A stretch of DNA of 42,350 nt from CALMEH01 sp964548225. Lineage in GTDB: Bacteria; Acidobacteriota; Blastocatellia; Pyrinomonadales; Pyrinomonadaceae. The number at the start of each line of letters is the position of its first letter. The stretch's first letter is position 1. Positions 1 through 7,128 of the stretch are shown here, piece by piece. The stretch covers positions 1-42,350 of the forward strand of contig CAZJQP010000037.1 of NCBI GenBank assembly GCA_964548225.1. Reading direction: 5' to 3'. The notes under the pieces are model-generated. The model was given only the letters and a program-made list of their open reading frames with translations, was not told the DNA's origin and did not search any database. The translations under genes and the position numbers were made by a program.

Positions 1-25
1 GGTGGAAAAATTACAGTTTTCCACC
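1..25. terminator. Perfect hairpin downstream of the deoxyhypusine-synthase-like gene
   Basis: Arms GGTGGAAAA (1-9) and TTTTCCACC (17-25) pair perfectly around a 7-nt loop. It lies about 30 bp beyond the stop of the minus-strand gene ending at 56. What follows on the minus strand is outside the window, so a terminator U-tract cannot be checked. Confidence 0.4.
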
Positions 26-53
26 CTTGCTTACGCGCGGGTTTCTGCCTTTT
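24..53 (+). repeat. Dispersed ~30-nt repeat, copy 1
   Basis: CCCTTGCTTACG followed by a GGGTTTCTGCC end. It matches copies at 11786-11864, 19851-19881 (inverted) and 26901-27031. It sits directly after the stop codon of the minus-strand gene ending at 56, as copy 19851-19881 sits directly after the tetR stop. Confidence 0.6.
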
Positions 54-55
54 AA

Positions 56-1030
56 TTACCAATCGAGAACAATCGCAAAAATCAAAGGTGCGACAATCGA
101 AGCGTCTGATTCGACGATAAATTTCGGTGTCGTTGCTTCTAATTTCCCCCAAGTGATTTTTTCGTTCGGGACTGCGCCGGAATAGCTTCCGTAACTTGTC
201 GTTGAATCGGAAATCTGGCAGAAATAACCCCAAACGGGAATGTTTTCGCGTTGTAAATCCTGATGAAGCATCGGCACGACGCAAATCGGGAAGTCGCCCG
301 CGATGCCGCCGCCAATTTGGAAAAATCCAATGTTTGCGTCGGTTGATTCGTTTGAATACCATTCGGCAAGCATCATCATATATTCAATGCCGCTACGAAC
401 AGTGTGGACGTTTTCGATGTCGCCGGTGATGCAATGTCCGGCAAACATATTGCCCATCGTCGAATCTTCCCAACCGGGAACGACCATCGGCAGATTTTTC
501 TCAGCCGCCGCCAACATCCACGAATTTTTCGGATCAATTTGATAAAACTGTTCGAGCTTGCCCGAAAGCAATGCGCGATACATAAATTCGTGTGGAAATA
601 ATCTTTCGCCTTTGGCTTCTGCCGCCATCCATTCATCAACTAAAACCGTTTCGAGTCGGCGCATCGCTTCCATTTCGGGAATGCAAGTGTCGGTTACACG
701 ATTCATATGTCGGTCGAGCAAGTCTTGTTCATCCTGCGGCGTTAAATCACGATAATGCGGAACTCTTTCGTAAAAATCGTGCGCGACGAGATTGAATAAA
801 TCTTCCTCTAAATTCGCGCCCGTGCAGGAAATAATCTGCACTTTATCTTGCCGAATCATTTCCGCCAAACTCAAGCCTAATTCAGCCGTTGACATCGCGC
901 CTGCAAGCGTAATCATCATCTTGCCGCCGTCTGCGAGATGTTTTTTGTAACCTTCGGCGGCATCTATCAAAGCCGCCGCGTTGAAATGCCTGAAGTGATG
1001 TTTTAGAAAATCGGTAATCTGTCTATTCAT
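56..1030 (-). CDS. Deoxyhypusine synthase family protein
   Basis: A 324-aa soluble protein of the deoxyhypusine synthase fold, which uses NAD and spermidine. Visible family features are GAMSTAE (44-50), SCTGANLEEDL (68-78), a glycine-rich QIGGG segment (248-252) and a SYSGAVPNE..TWGK segment. K296 in WGK aligns with the lysine that carries the aminobutyl intermediate in eukaryotic/archaeal DHS. Bacteria lack eIF5A; bacterial relatives are annotated DHS-like or homospermidine-synthase-like, so the substrate is uncertain. The ATG at 1030 overlaps the end of the upstream ABM-like gene by 8 bp, indicating translational coupling. Family assignment is firm; the reaction is not established. Confidence 0.88.
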   Translation of the reverse strand: MNRQITDFLKHHFRHFNAAALIDAAEGYKKHLADGGKMMITLAGAMSTAELGLSLAEMIRQDKVQIISCTGANLEEDLFNLVAHDFYERVPHYRDLTPQDEQDLLDRHMNRVTDTCIPEMEAMRRLETVLVDEWMAAEAKGERLFPHEFMYRALLSGKLEQFYQIDPKNSWMLAAAEKNLPMVVPGWEDSTMGNMFAGHCITGDIENVHTVRSGIEYMMMLAEWYSNESTDANIGFFQIGGGIAGDFPICVVPMLHQDLQRENIPVWGYFCQISDSTTSYGSYSGAVPNEKITWGKLEATTPKFIVESDASIVAPLIFAIVLDW

Positions 1031-1331
1031 AATTTTTCAATAATAAATCATCAATCGTATTCATAAAAACCGTTGGCAAAGTTTCTTCGATACTGCCGCG
1101 CATCAATTTTACGGCTTCTTCGTCAATGGTTGGAATTTTCTGTGCTTTTTCCCAAGTTTCTTTATCTTTCCATTGCGCGTAAGCATAAAAAGTTCCGTCT
1201 TCGGTTTTATGCAAACGCGAACCCAAACCATTACGTTCGGAACGTATTTCGAGCGTCATTCTGCGCCAGCCTTCTTGAAATTCCGCTTCGCAGTCCGATT
1301 TGATTTTCCAATGATAAAGTGCGATAAACAT
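1023..1331 (-). CDS. Antibiotic biosynthesis monooxygenase-like (ABM, ferredoxin-like fold) protein
   Basis: A 102-aa protein starting MFIALYHWKIK with the ABM/EthD pattern: an initial beta strand ending in a W/K segment, a helix rich in W, R and E (EGWRRMTLEIRSE), then YAYAQWKDKETWEKAQ. Members of this dimeric alpha/beta-barrel family range from heme-degrading enzymes to small monooxygenases and many proteins of unknown role. No metal- or heme-ligand can be assigned here. It precedes and overlaps the deoxyhypusine-synthase-like gene by 8 bp, so the two are probably co-translated, but no functional link is known. Confidence 0.65.
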   Translation of the reverse strand: MFIALYHWKIKSDCEAEFQEGWRRMTLEIRSERNGLGSRLHKTEDGTFYAYAQWKDKETWEKAQKIPTIDEEAVKLMRGSIEETLPTVFMNTIDDLLLKNYE

Positions 1332-1385
1332 AAAACTTTAGCCAATCCGCTACCGCAGACTCTTCTGACAAGTTGCGCGTAATCA

Positions 1386-1413
1386 AAAAGGCAAACCATT
1401 CGATTTGCCTTTT
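1386..1413 (-). terminator. Rho-independent terminator of the M23 peptidase gene
   Basis: Perfect 10-bp arms AAAAGGCAAA (1386-1395) and TTTGCCTTTT (1404-1413) with an 8-nt loop. On the minus strand the stem ends in a run of T. It lies 10 bp beyond the stop of the peptidase gene at 1423. Confidence 0.75.
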
Positions 1414-1422
1414 ATCGTAAAA

Positions 1423-2262
1423 TTATTTTTTTGTAATATCCGTCGGTTCGGGCGGAAGGAATCGGCGCGGATTGATTGTTTTGTCTTTCAAACGCAGTTC
1501 GTAATGAAGATGCGGTCCGGTCGAACGTCCGGTTGAACCGATTAAACCGATTAGTTGTCCGCGTGTAACGGTGTCGCCAACGGCAACTTCGACTTTGGAA
1601 AGATGTCCGTAGCGCGTTGTCAAACCGCCGCCGTGATCAATTTCAATCAAATTGCCGTAGCCGCCTTCCCATCCGGCTTTGATGATTGTGCCACCGCCGG
1701 GAGCGATAACCGAATCACCTTTTTCGCCATCAATGTCCATTCCGGCGTGAAACTCATAAGTTCTGCCGCCGAACGGATTGCGCCGAAAACCGAATTCGTT
1801 ATTGATTTTGCCGAGATGCGCCCAAATCATCGGTAAATTTTCACGATTAATGCTGATTTCGAGCTGTTTTAATTCTTCTTCGATGCGGTTTTCATCTTCT
1901 TCCGATTCAACCGTCAATTTATAAGAATCGTCCGGTCCGCCACTGTTTGAACCGAAATTCGGCATCGAATTCGGACTATCATAGCTGACCAATTTGGGGG
2001 CGATGTTTTGTGATATTTGTGCTTGGGCAGGTTGTTGGGAAATTATTGCCGCTTGATTTTCGGAAAATGTTATATTCTTGGCTAAAGACGAATCTTTGAT
2101 TGCACCGAAAATTCCCGCTGAAACCAAACCGACTGTTACCAATAAACTCGAAACTGCTGTTGTATTGACAAGACGTTTTGATATATCAAAACGTCTGATG
2201 TAAATTCCTGATTTTTTTGAATGCGATAAAAGAAAAGTATAATTCTTGTTATTTTTTTGCAT
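1423..2262 (-). CDS. M23 family (LytM-type) peptidoglycan endopeptidase, membrane-anchored
   Basis: A 279-aa protein with a basic cytoplasmic start (1-31), one membrane segment (about 32-55), an acidic helical linker (about 108-140) and a C-terminal LytM/M23 domain. Zinc-site residues are visible: H172-xxx-D176 (HAGMD) and HLH at 251-253, with GHLSKV at 219-224. M23 enzymes cut peptide cross-links in peptidoglycan, here on the periplasmic side. With the motifs intact it is probably active rather than an EnvC/NlpD-type activator. It is a single gene with its own terminator downstream and a leader of about 270 bp without genes upstream. Confidence 0.9.
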   Translation of the reverse strand: MQKNNKNYTFLLSHSKKSGIYIRRFDISKRLVNTTAVSSLLVTVGLVSAGIFGAIKDSSLAKNITFSENQAAIISQQPAQAQISQNIAPKLVSYDSPNSMPNFGSNSGGPDDSYKLTVESEEDENRIEEELKQLEISINRENLPMIWAHLGKINNEFGFRRNPFGGRTYEFHAGMDIDGEKGDSVIAPGGGTIIKAGWEGGYGNLIEIDHGGGLTTRYGHLSKVEVAVGDTVTRGQLIGLIGSTGRSTGPHLHYELRLKDKTINPRRFLPPEPTDITKK

Positions 2263-2533
2263 TACGCTTTTAAGCTCCTTTGTTGATTTCGCGCCGAAAG
2301 CAAATCTTAAAATACACCTTCAGCACACGGAATCACGCTGGTTCAGCCGCGAGCGACTAACGCGAATCCTTAAGAGCATTTTTGAATACAAAAACACTCT
2401 TGTAATTAGTTGGTTATCCAATCATATTTAATTAACTTTGTTTTATTATATGACAGAAGTAGAAAGTTATCATAAACAGGCGCAAAACGCAAATCCGAAG
2501 TTTCACGCCTGTTAAAATAGAATTAAAATTGCC
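2263..2533. other. Gene-free region upstream of the M23 gene
   Basis: It presumably holds the promoter of the M23 gene; no convincing -35/-10 pair stands out. An imperfect 13-bp hairpin lies at 2372-2401 (AAGAG arm to CTCTT arm, two mismatches, AATA loop). The small membrane-protein gene ends at its other edge. Confidence 0.4.
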
Positions 2534-2767
2534 TTAATTTTTAGCTTTTTGGCGATCGTTCCAAGCGCGGAAAGCCATAATTCCGATGGCGAGAAAAACC
2601 GCTACGAAAATTAAAACAACCGCAATTTTGATTACTGTCAACAGCCCGCTGATAATAGCCGTCAGCAAAGCGATAAAAGCAATAATTTGCTTTAAGAATA
2701 CGATAACGAGCGCAAGAATTGCTAAAATGCTTCCGCCTATTCCGGCGGCTTTAATAAAAACCGGCAT
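2534..2767 (-). CDS. Small hydrophobic membrane protein of unknown function
   Basis: A 77-aa protein, almost entirely hydrophobic up to residue about 65, with two or three possible membrane helices (roughly 8-30, 31-47 and 48-67) and a basic C-terminal tail (RAWNDRQKAKN). It starts at an ATG at 2767 and stands alone between the M23 gene and the B-box membrane-protein gene. No family is recognised. The hydrophobic composition supports a real inner-membrane protein, but a short ORF of this kind could also be spurious. Confidence 0.6.
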   Translation of the reverse strand: MPVFIKAAGIGGSILAILALVIVFLKQIIAFIALLTAIISGLLTVIKIAVVLIFVAVFLAIGIMAFRAWNDRQKAKN

Positions 2768-2867
2768 AATTTTATAAATCCTTAAAAATAACTTTCGATT
2801 TAATCAAAGAACAATTATGCATCAATTAAATACGCAAAACTGTTCCGTTTCCATAATATCAAACTTT

Positions 2868-3608
2868 CTACCGATTTTTCCACGCTCTCACGCGAGTTTC
2901 GGTTTCAAAATCTTTCTCATTCGCCGTATAACGCGCATCACGAAGCGCGACAGCAAAGTTTGGCGTTTCTACATTATTTTGGTGATTTGCCGATGTTTGT
3001 TCAGTTTCTTTAGACTTGAAAATATAATCACGAAGCAAATAAACACCGAAAATTATCAAAACAACAGGCAGAACGCCTTCCATAATTTTTCTTAAAGGAA
3101 GAAAGAAAGCCGCGCCCAAAACGAGCAAAACAATGCCCCAAAGTTTCGGATTACTCGAAAATCTCTGGACAATAAAATCTTCTGCGGCTTCGGGCGTAAC
3201 GCCGGAGCGAATCAATTTCGCCGTTTTCCAAGCGTCAACTGCCGTGTAAATCCACATTCCCAAAAAGCCGAAAACAAACAACGGCATCTTGCTCAAAATT
3301 GCCATCTGAATTAACCCGACGAACACCGCAAAATGAATCAAGGCTTTTGTCGTTTGACCATTATAAGCCGCACCTAAACCCGGACAAATCAGCGATAAAA
3401 CCGTTGCGATTACGGGCGAAGTGTTGGTTTTGACAACGGTTGAATAATTCGTCCGTGTTTGATTTCTTAATAGTTCAACGCCCGAAACGATGCAATCCTG
3501 ACAGTATGGAAAACCTTTGACGCGATGGTCGCACGACGGACACAGCGGTTTGCCGCATCCGTTGCAATTAACCGTCGCTACATTCTGTCCGTGATATGCA
3601 CAATTCAT
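2868..3608 (-). CDS. B-box-type zinc-finger membrane protein
   Basis: A 246-aa protein. The N-terminus (1-40) has ordered metal ligands C3, H6, C15, C18, C23, C26, C36 and C39, a B-box-like zinc binding pattern. From about residue 65 a TM2/DUF5683-like hydrophobic region follows (PGLGAAYNGQTTKALIHF), with further membrane segments near 110-125 and 155-190. The C-terminal ~45 residues are charged. The start is only 3 bp after the stop of the anti-sigma gene, so this is the third gene of the sigma operon. A role in envelope-stress signalling is inferred from context only. Confidence 0.75.
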   Translation of the reverse strand: MNCAYHGQNVATVNCNGCGKPLCPSCDHRVKGFPYCQDCIVSGVELLRNQTRTNYSTVVKTNTSPVIATVLSLICPGLGAAYNGQTTKALIHFAVFVGLIQMAILSKMPLFVFGFLGMWIYTAVDAWKTAKLIRSGVTPEAAEDFIVQRFSSNPKLWGIVLLVLGAAFFLPLRKIMEGVLPVVLIIFGVYLLRDYIFKSKETEQTSANHQNNVETPNFAVALRDARYTANEKDFETETRVRAWKNR

Positions 3609-3611
3609 TTA

Positions 3612-4400
3612 TTATTTTTCCTCGTTGTTGACAAATTTACCGTCTATCGGTTGTTGGTTCGTTTTTTTTTCCGCCGGATTTTCTCCCGCACCGAAAACCG
3701 CGTCTGCACTTTGCTGATAAGTTTGTCCGGCTAATTCGTAACTTCTTTCGTAAATTCCGCGCAAACTTCCGTCTGCCGAGACGGTTTGGCTAAAAACCAA
3801 AAACGCGAAAATCAGCATCATTGCCACCGGTGCAAGTTGCGGAACGCTGATTGGAAATCTCAAACCGCGAAGTTTTTCGCCGATTTGCGAAACCCAAGAT
3901 GCTTTGACAGCTTTGGCTTCTTCCGTGCCGATGGTTGATTGCAAAATCTTTGCGTGCAAACCTGCGGGCAAGGGAAGTTCGTCCATTTTATATGTGTAGC
4001 AAGCCGCAATCGAACGCACGACTTCACCCGGCAAATCCGTGCATTTTTCGCATAAAACCGCGTGGCGTTCCCAACGGTGAAATACGGCGGCGGGTAAAAA
4101 TCCGTCGAGATAATCCGTTAAATGTTCTTCAAATTCCGTGCAAGCCATCGCGGTTTCGGGAGCTGTCATTGCCAGAATTCGTGCTTCAAGCCGCGTCATC
4201 GGTGGTTTCGGCGCAACAAGTTCGTGGCAAATTGCCACCGCATCTTTAACTTCATTTAAAAGCGAATGACACAGCGGACATTTCAGGGCGTGAGCCGCGA
4301 CCGCTTTATGAGTCAATTTGTCCAGAGTTTTGTCGAGATAATCCGTCAGAAAATTCTCGAACTCCGAACAATTTATAATTTTTTCTTCGCTGTAATTCAT
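3612..4400 (-). CDS. Anti-sigma factor with two zf-HC2 zinc-finger domains and one membrane segment
   Basis: A 262-aa protein with two copies of the anti-sigma zinc-finger pattern: a C-EFE-LTDYLD start followed by HALKCPLC (first copy, about 10-45), and C-EFEEHLTDYLD followed by HAVLCEKC (second, about 86-122). Each carries the HxxxCxxC signature used by ZAS anti-sigma factors to hold an ECF sigma. A single membrane helix lies near 190-212, leaving a C-terminal tail of about 50 residues outside. It directly follows the ECF sigma gene, the usual arrangement. Two zinc fingers in one protein are less common than one. Its partner is inferred to be the sigma encoded at 4553-5146. Confidence 0.82.
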   Translation of the reverse strand: MNYSEEKIINCSEFENFLTDYLDKTLDKLTHKAVAAHALKCPLCHSLLNEVKDAVAICHELVAPKPPMTRLEARILAMTAPETAMACTEFEEHLTDYLDGFLPAAVFHRWERHAVLCEKCTDLPGEVVRSIAACYTYKMDELPLPAGLHAKILQSTIGTEEAKAVKASWVSQIGEKLRGLRFPISVPQLAPVAMMLIFAFLVFSQTVSADGSLRGIYERSYELAGQTYQQSADAVFGAGENPAEKKTNQQPIDGKFVNNEEK

Positions 4401-4482
4401 AAAACTAAAACCTTTTGACCAAATTTAATTTTTTACATCTTTCTCCACAAAGTCGTAAATTTTTCTACTTTTTGCCTTAATC

Positions 4483-4553
4483 GTTCAGAGTTACACAATT
4501 TATGCGTGTTCATCCGCGAAGCGGACTAATCGTCTGAAGGCGATACTCTAAAC
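4483..4553. repeat. 71-bp palindromic element with GTTCAGAGT / ACTCTAAAC termini
   Basis: The terminal 9-mers (4483-4491 and 4545-4553) are inverted copies with one mismatch. Inside lies the small hairpin CCGCGAAGCGG (4514-4524). It begins at the stop codon of the sigma gene and lies between that gene and the anti-sigma gene. The same terminal 9-mer bounds the larger palindrome at 23393-23534. Confidence 0.5.
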
Positions 4554-5146
4554 TAAATCGTAACAACACGCATTCTTCGCAAAATCTTCGCTAATTCAAT
4601 GCGTCCGCGATTGATTCGAGATTTGACCGTGCCTTCGGGAATCTTTAAAACATCAACGATTTCCTGATAAGTCATTTCCTCGATGTCGCGCAAAATTACG
4701 CACGTTCGCAAATCGGGCGGCAATTTATCAATTCCTTCCTGAACCTGCGCGGCAAGCTCGCGGCGTTCCATTTCCTTGTGCGCCGAAGTCCCGACCGAAC
4801 GCAGATGATAACTATGATCTTCAACATCATCAGCCATCGAATTCTGCGGATTTCTCTGCCGATGCCGATAATCATCAATTATCAAATTTCTCGCCAGACG
4901 CATCAGCCAATTCGACAAATCGCCTTGTTTTGCGTCGTATTGGTCGAGCGTTTTGTAAATGCGGATAAAAACTTCCTGCGTCAAATCTTCCGCCGCTTCG
5001 ACGGACGAAGTAAAACGAAACGCAAGGTTAAAAATACGCCGCGAATATTGCGTAACAATATCTTCCCAAGCCGTGCCGTCGCCCGCCCGCGCTTTGCGAA
5101 CAAGTTCCGCACCAGTAATTTCCGTTACCGCTTTAAGTGCTTCCAA
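4553..5146 (-). CDS. ECF-type RNA polymerase sigma factor
   Basis: A 197-aa protein with sigma-70 region 2 (AEDLTQEVFIRIYKTLDQYD and LSNWLMRLARNLIIDDYRH, about 52-95) and region 4 with a helix-turn-helix (MTYQEIVDVLKIPEGTVKSRINRGR, about 154-180); region 3 is absent as in ECF/RpoE-like sigmas. The start is taken as TTG at 5146: an in-frame TAG lies two codons upstream and a GGAG sits 9 nt before the TTG. It is first in an operon with the double-zinc-finger anti-sigma and the B-box membrane protein and probably regulates envelope or extracytoplasmic functions; its regulon is unknown. Confidence 0.9.
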   Translation of the reverse strand: MEALKAVTEITGAELVRKARAGDGTAWEDIVTQYSRRIFNLAFRFTSSVEAAEDLTQEVFIRIYKTLDQYDAKQGDLSNWLMRLARNLIIDDYRHRQRNPQNSMADDVEDHSYHLRSVGTSAHKEMERRELAAQVQEGIDKLPPDLRTCVILRDIEEMTYQEIVDVLKIPEGTVKSRINRGRIELAKILRRMRVVTI

Positions 5147-5155
5147 CGCCTATTT

Positions 5156-5159
5156 CTCC
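5156..5159 (-). promoter_or_regulatory. Ribosome binding site that supports the TTG start of the sigma gene
   Basis: GGAG on the minus strand, 9 nt before the TTG at 5146. The in-frame TAG between them excludes any earlier start. Confidence 0.55.
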
Positions 5160-5183
5160 AAGTAAGCAATGCCTTTAGCCAAA

Positions 5184-5213
5184 TTAACAGAGCCGTAAAA
5201 CTAACTCTGTCAA
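5184..5213 (-). promoter_or_regulatory. Candidate promoter of the sigma/anti-sigma operon
   Basis: On the minus strand TTGACA (5213-5208), 18 nt, then TGTTAA (5189-5184). The two boxes lie inside an ACAGAG/CTCTGT inverted repeat (5187-5192, 5205-5210) that could be an operator. This is a pattern match only. Confidence 0.35.
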
Positions 5214-6444
5214 GATTTTTCTACGAATCACTTTCTGAAAAAGTTCAATACTTTTTCTTTAAATTTACTTTTTCAGCCAAAATACTGTAATGTTTTGTAT
5301 TTATTGCATATTTCCCGAAACTGTGGAATATGCGGGCTTTTATACTTTTAAATTTTAATAATTTTTCGGGGTTAGATGGCAGTTTGCGAAAATCCATAAA
5401 ATTCATATTACTTTTTTTATTTGCCATATTTCTATTTTGGTTTTTTTGGCAGAGGCAAAATCTTTCGTGGGAAGAAGTCAGCGGAAGTTTGTTAAAGGCA
5501 AATGCGCTTTACGTCTTGTTGGCGACGGCGATTATTTGTCTCGGCTATTTTTTGCGGGCAAAACGCTGGCAGGTTTTGCTCGAACCGATTACGGAAACGA
5601 ACATCAAAGAACTTTTTGCGACGACGACCGTTGGTTTTACGGCAGTTTTTTTCGTCGGCAGAATGGGCGAAATGGTGCGTCCGATGTGGTTGCCGATGCG
5701 CGACAAACGAGTTCGTCCGTCAGCGGCATTGGTTACACTTTTACTGGAAAGATTTTTTGATTTAGCCGCCGTTATCGCGTTTTTCTCGATAAATTTGATT
5801 TGGTTCGATGTTTTGCCGGAAAGCGAAAGCGAATTTCGATATATTAAATTTATCGGTTATTTGATGTTTGCCGCCGCCGTTACAGCGTTTATCGGATTGA
5901 TAGTTTATTTTCGTTATTCGAAATATTTTATCGGTTTGGCGGAACGCATTACGAGCAAAAAGTTTTTCCCGCGCCGGGTTCGCCGGATAATTATTAGCTT
6001 GATGCGTCAGCTTGCCGCTGCGCTCGGCATTTTGCAGAATTGGCGCGAGATTGTCCGTGCCGCTTTCTGGACATTTATGCTCTGGCTTTCAATTGCCGTC
6101 CCGACGTGGCTGGTGATGCTGGCGTTTGATTTGGATAAAAAACTGACCATCAGCGACGCACTTTTCATAATGGGATTTGCGGCAATCGGCTCGCTGATTC
6201 CGACACCGGGCGGAGCGGCGGGCGGTTTTCATGCAGTTACAGCGAAAGGTTTAATGCTTCTCGGCGTTGCCGCAAAAGATGCGGCGGCGGTTTCAATCGT
6301 GATGCACTTGGTTTATTTCGCGCCCGCTTTAATCTTCGGGTTTTATTACTTTTTCCACGGAGATATTTCTATCAAACAATTCCGCGAACTGATTTCGAGC
6401 GAACACGCGGCGGAAGAAGTCGAAAACGAGCGAGATAATAAACC

Positions 6445-6552
<108 letters not shown>

Positions 6553-6557
6553 AATTT

Positions 6558-7049
6558 ATGAAATGTCCATTTTGCGGATTTTTGGAAGATAAAGTCGTAG
6601 ATTCGCGTGAATCGAAAGACGGCGATTCTATTCGCCGGCGGCGCGAATGTTTGGAGTGCGGTCGCAGATTTACGTCCTACGAGCGGATTGACGAGATTCC
6701 GTATATGGTCATCAAAAAAGACGGCAAACGCGAAACTTTTGAACGCAATAAAATCTTGAGCGGCTTACTTCGCGCCTGCGAAAAACGCCCGATTTCCGCC
6801 GCCCAACTCGAATCAATCGTGGACGATGTAGAAAAAACCGTCCAAGACACCGCAGACCGCGAACTTTCGACAACCGACATCGGCAAACTAATTATGAAGC
6901 GTCTGAAAGCGTTGGATAAAGTCGCCTACGTCCGCTTCGCCTCAGTCTATCTCGAATTTGAAGACGTTTCCGAATTTATGACCGAACTCAAATACCTCGT
7001 CCGCACACGCGGCAAAACTGTCAAGCCGAAGAGAAGTAAAAAACAGTGA
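6558..7049 (+). CDS. nrdR: Transcriptional repressor NrdR
   Basis: A 163-aa protein of normal NrdR length. An N-terminal zinc ribbon has CPFC (3-6) and CLEC (31-34) with RRRRECLECGRRFTSYER between ribbon and domain two. An ATP-cone follows (about 49-139: VIKKDGKRETFERNKILSGLLRACEKRPI). NrdR senses ATP/dATP and represses ribonucleotide reductase genes by binding NrdR boxes. No reductase gene is present here. The basic C-terminal tail (KTVKPKRSKKQ) runs into the start of the hairpin at 7044-7122. Confidence 0.97.
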   Translation: MKCPFCGFLEDKVVDSRESKDGDSIRRRRECLECGRRFTSYERIDEIPYMVIKKDGKRETFERNKILSGLLRACEKRPISAAQLESIVDDVEKTVQDTADRELSTTDIGKLIMKRLKALDKVAYVRFASVYLEFEDVSEFMTELKYLVRTRGKTVKPKRSKKQ

Positions 7050-7122
7050 AGAACTAAAAACTAAAAGTGAAGAAGAAAATCTATTCTTTCACTTTTCACT
7101 TTTAGTTTTTAGTTCTTCACTG
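7044..7122. terminator. Bidirectional 28-bp hairpin between convergent genes
   Basis: Perfect inverted arms 7044-7071 and 7095-7122, built from AGTGAAGAACTAAAAACT-type phrases, loop 23 nt. It contains the nrdR stop codon and ends 7 bp before the stop of the convergent delta-60 gene, a position fitting a shared terminator. No classical U-tract is clear. Confidence 0.55.
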
Positions 7123-7128
7123 AAAAAA

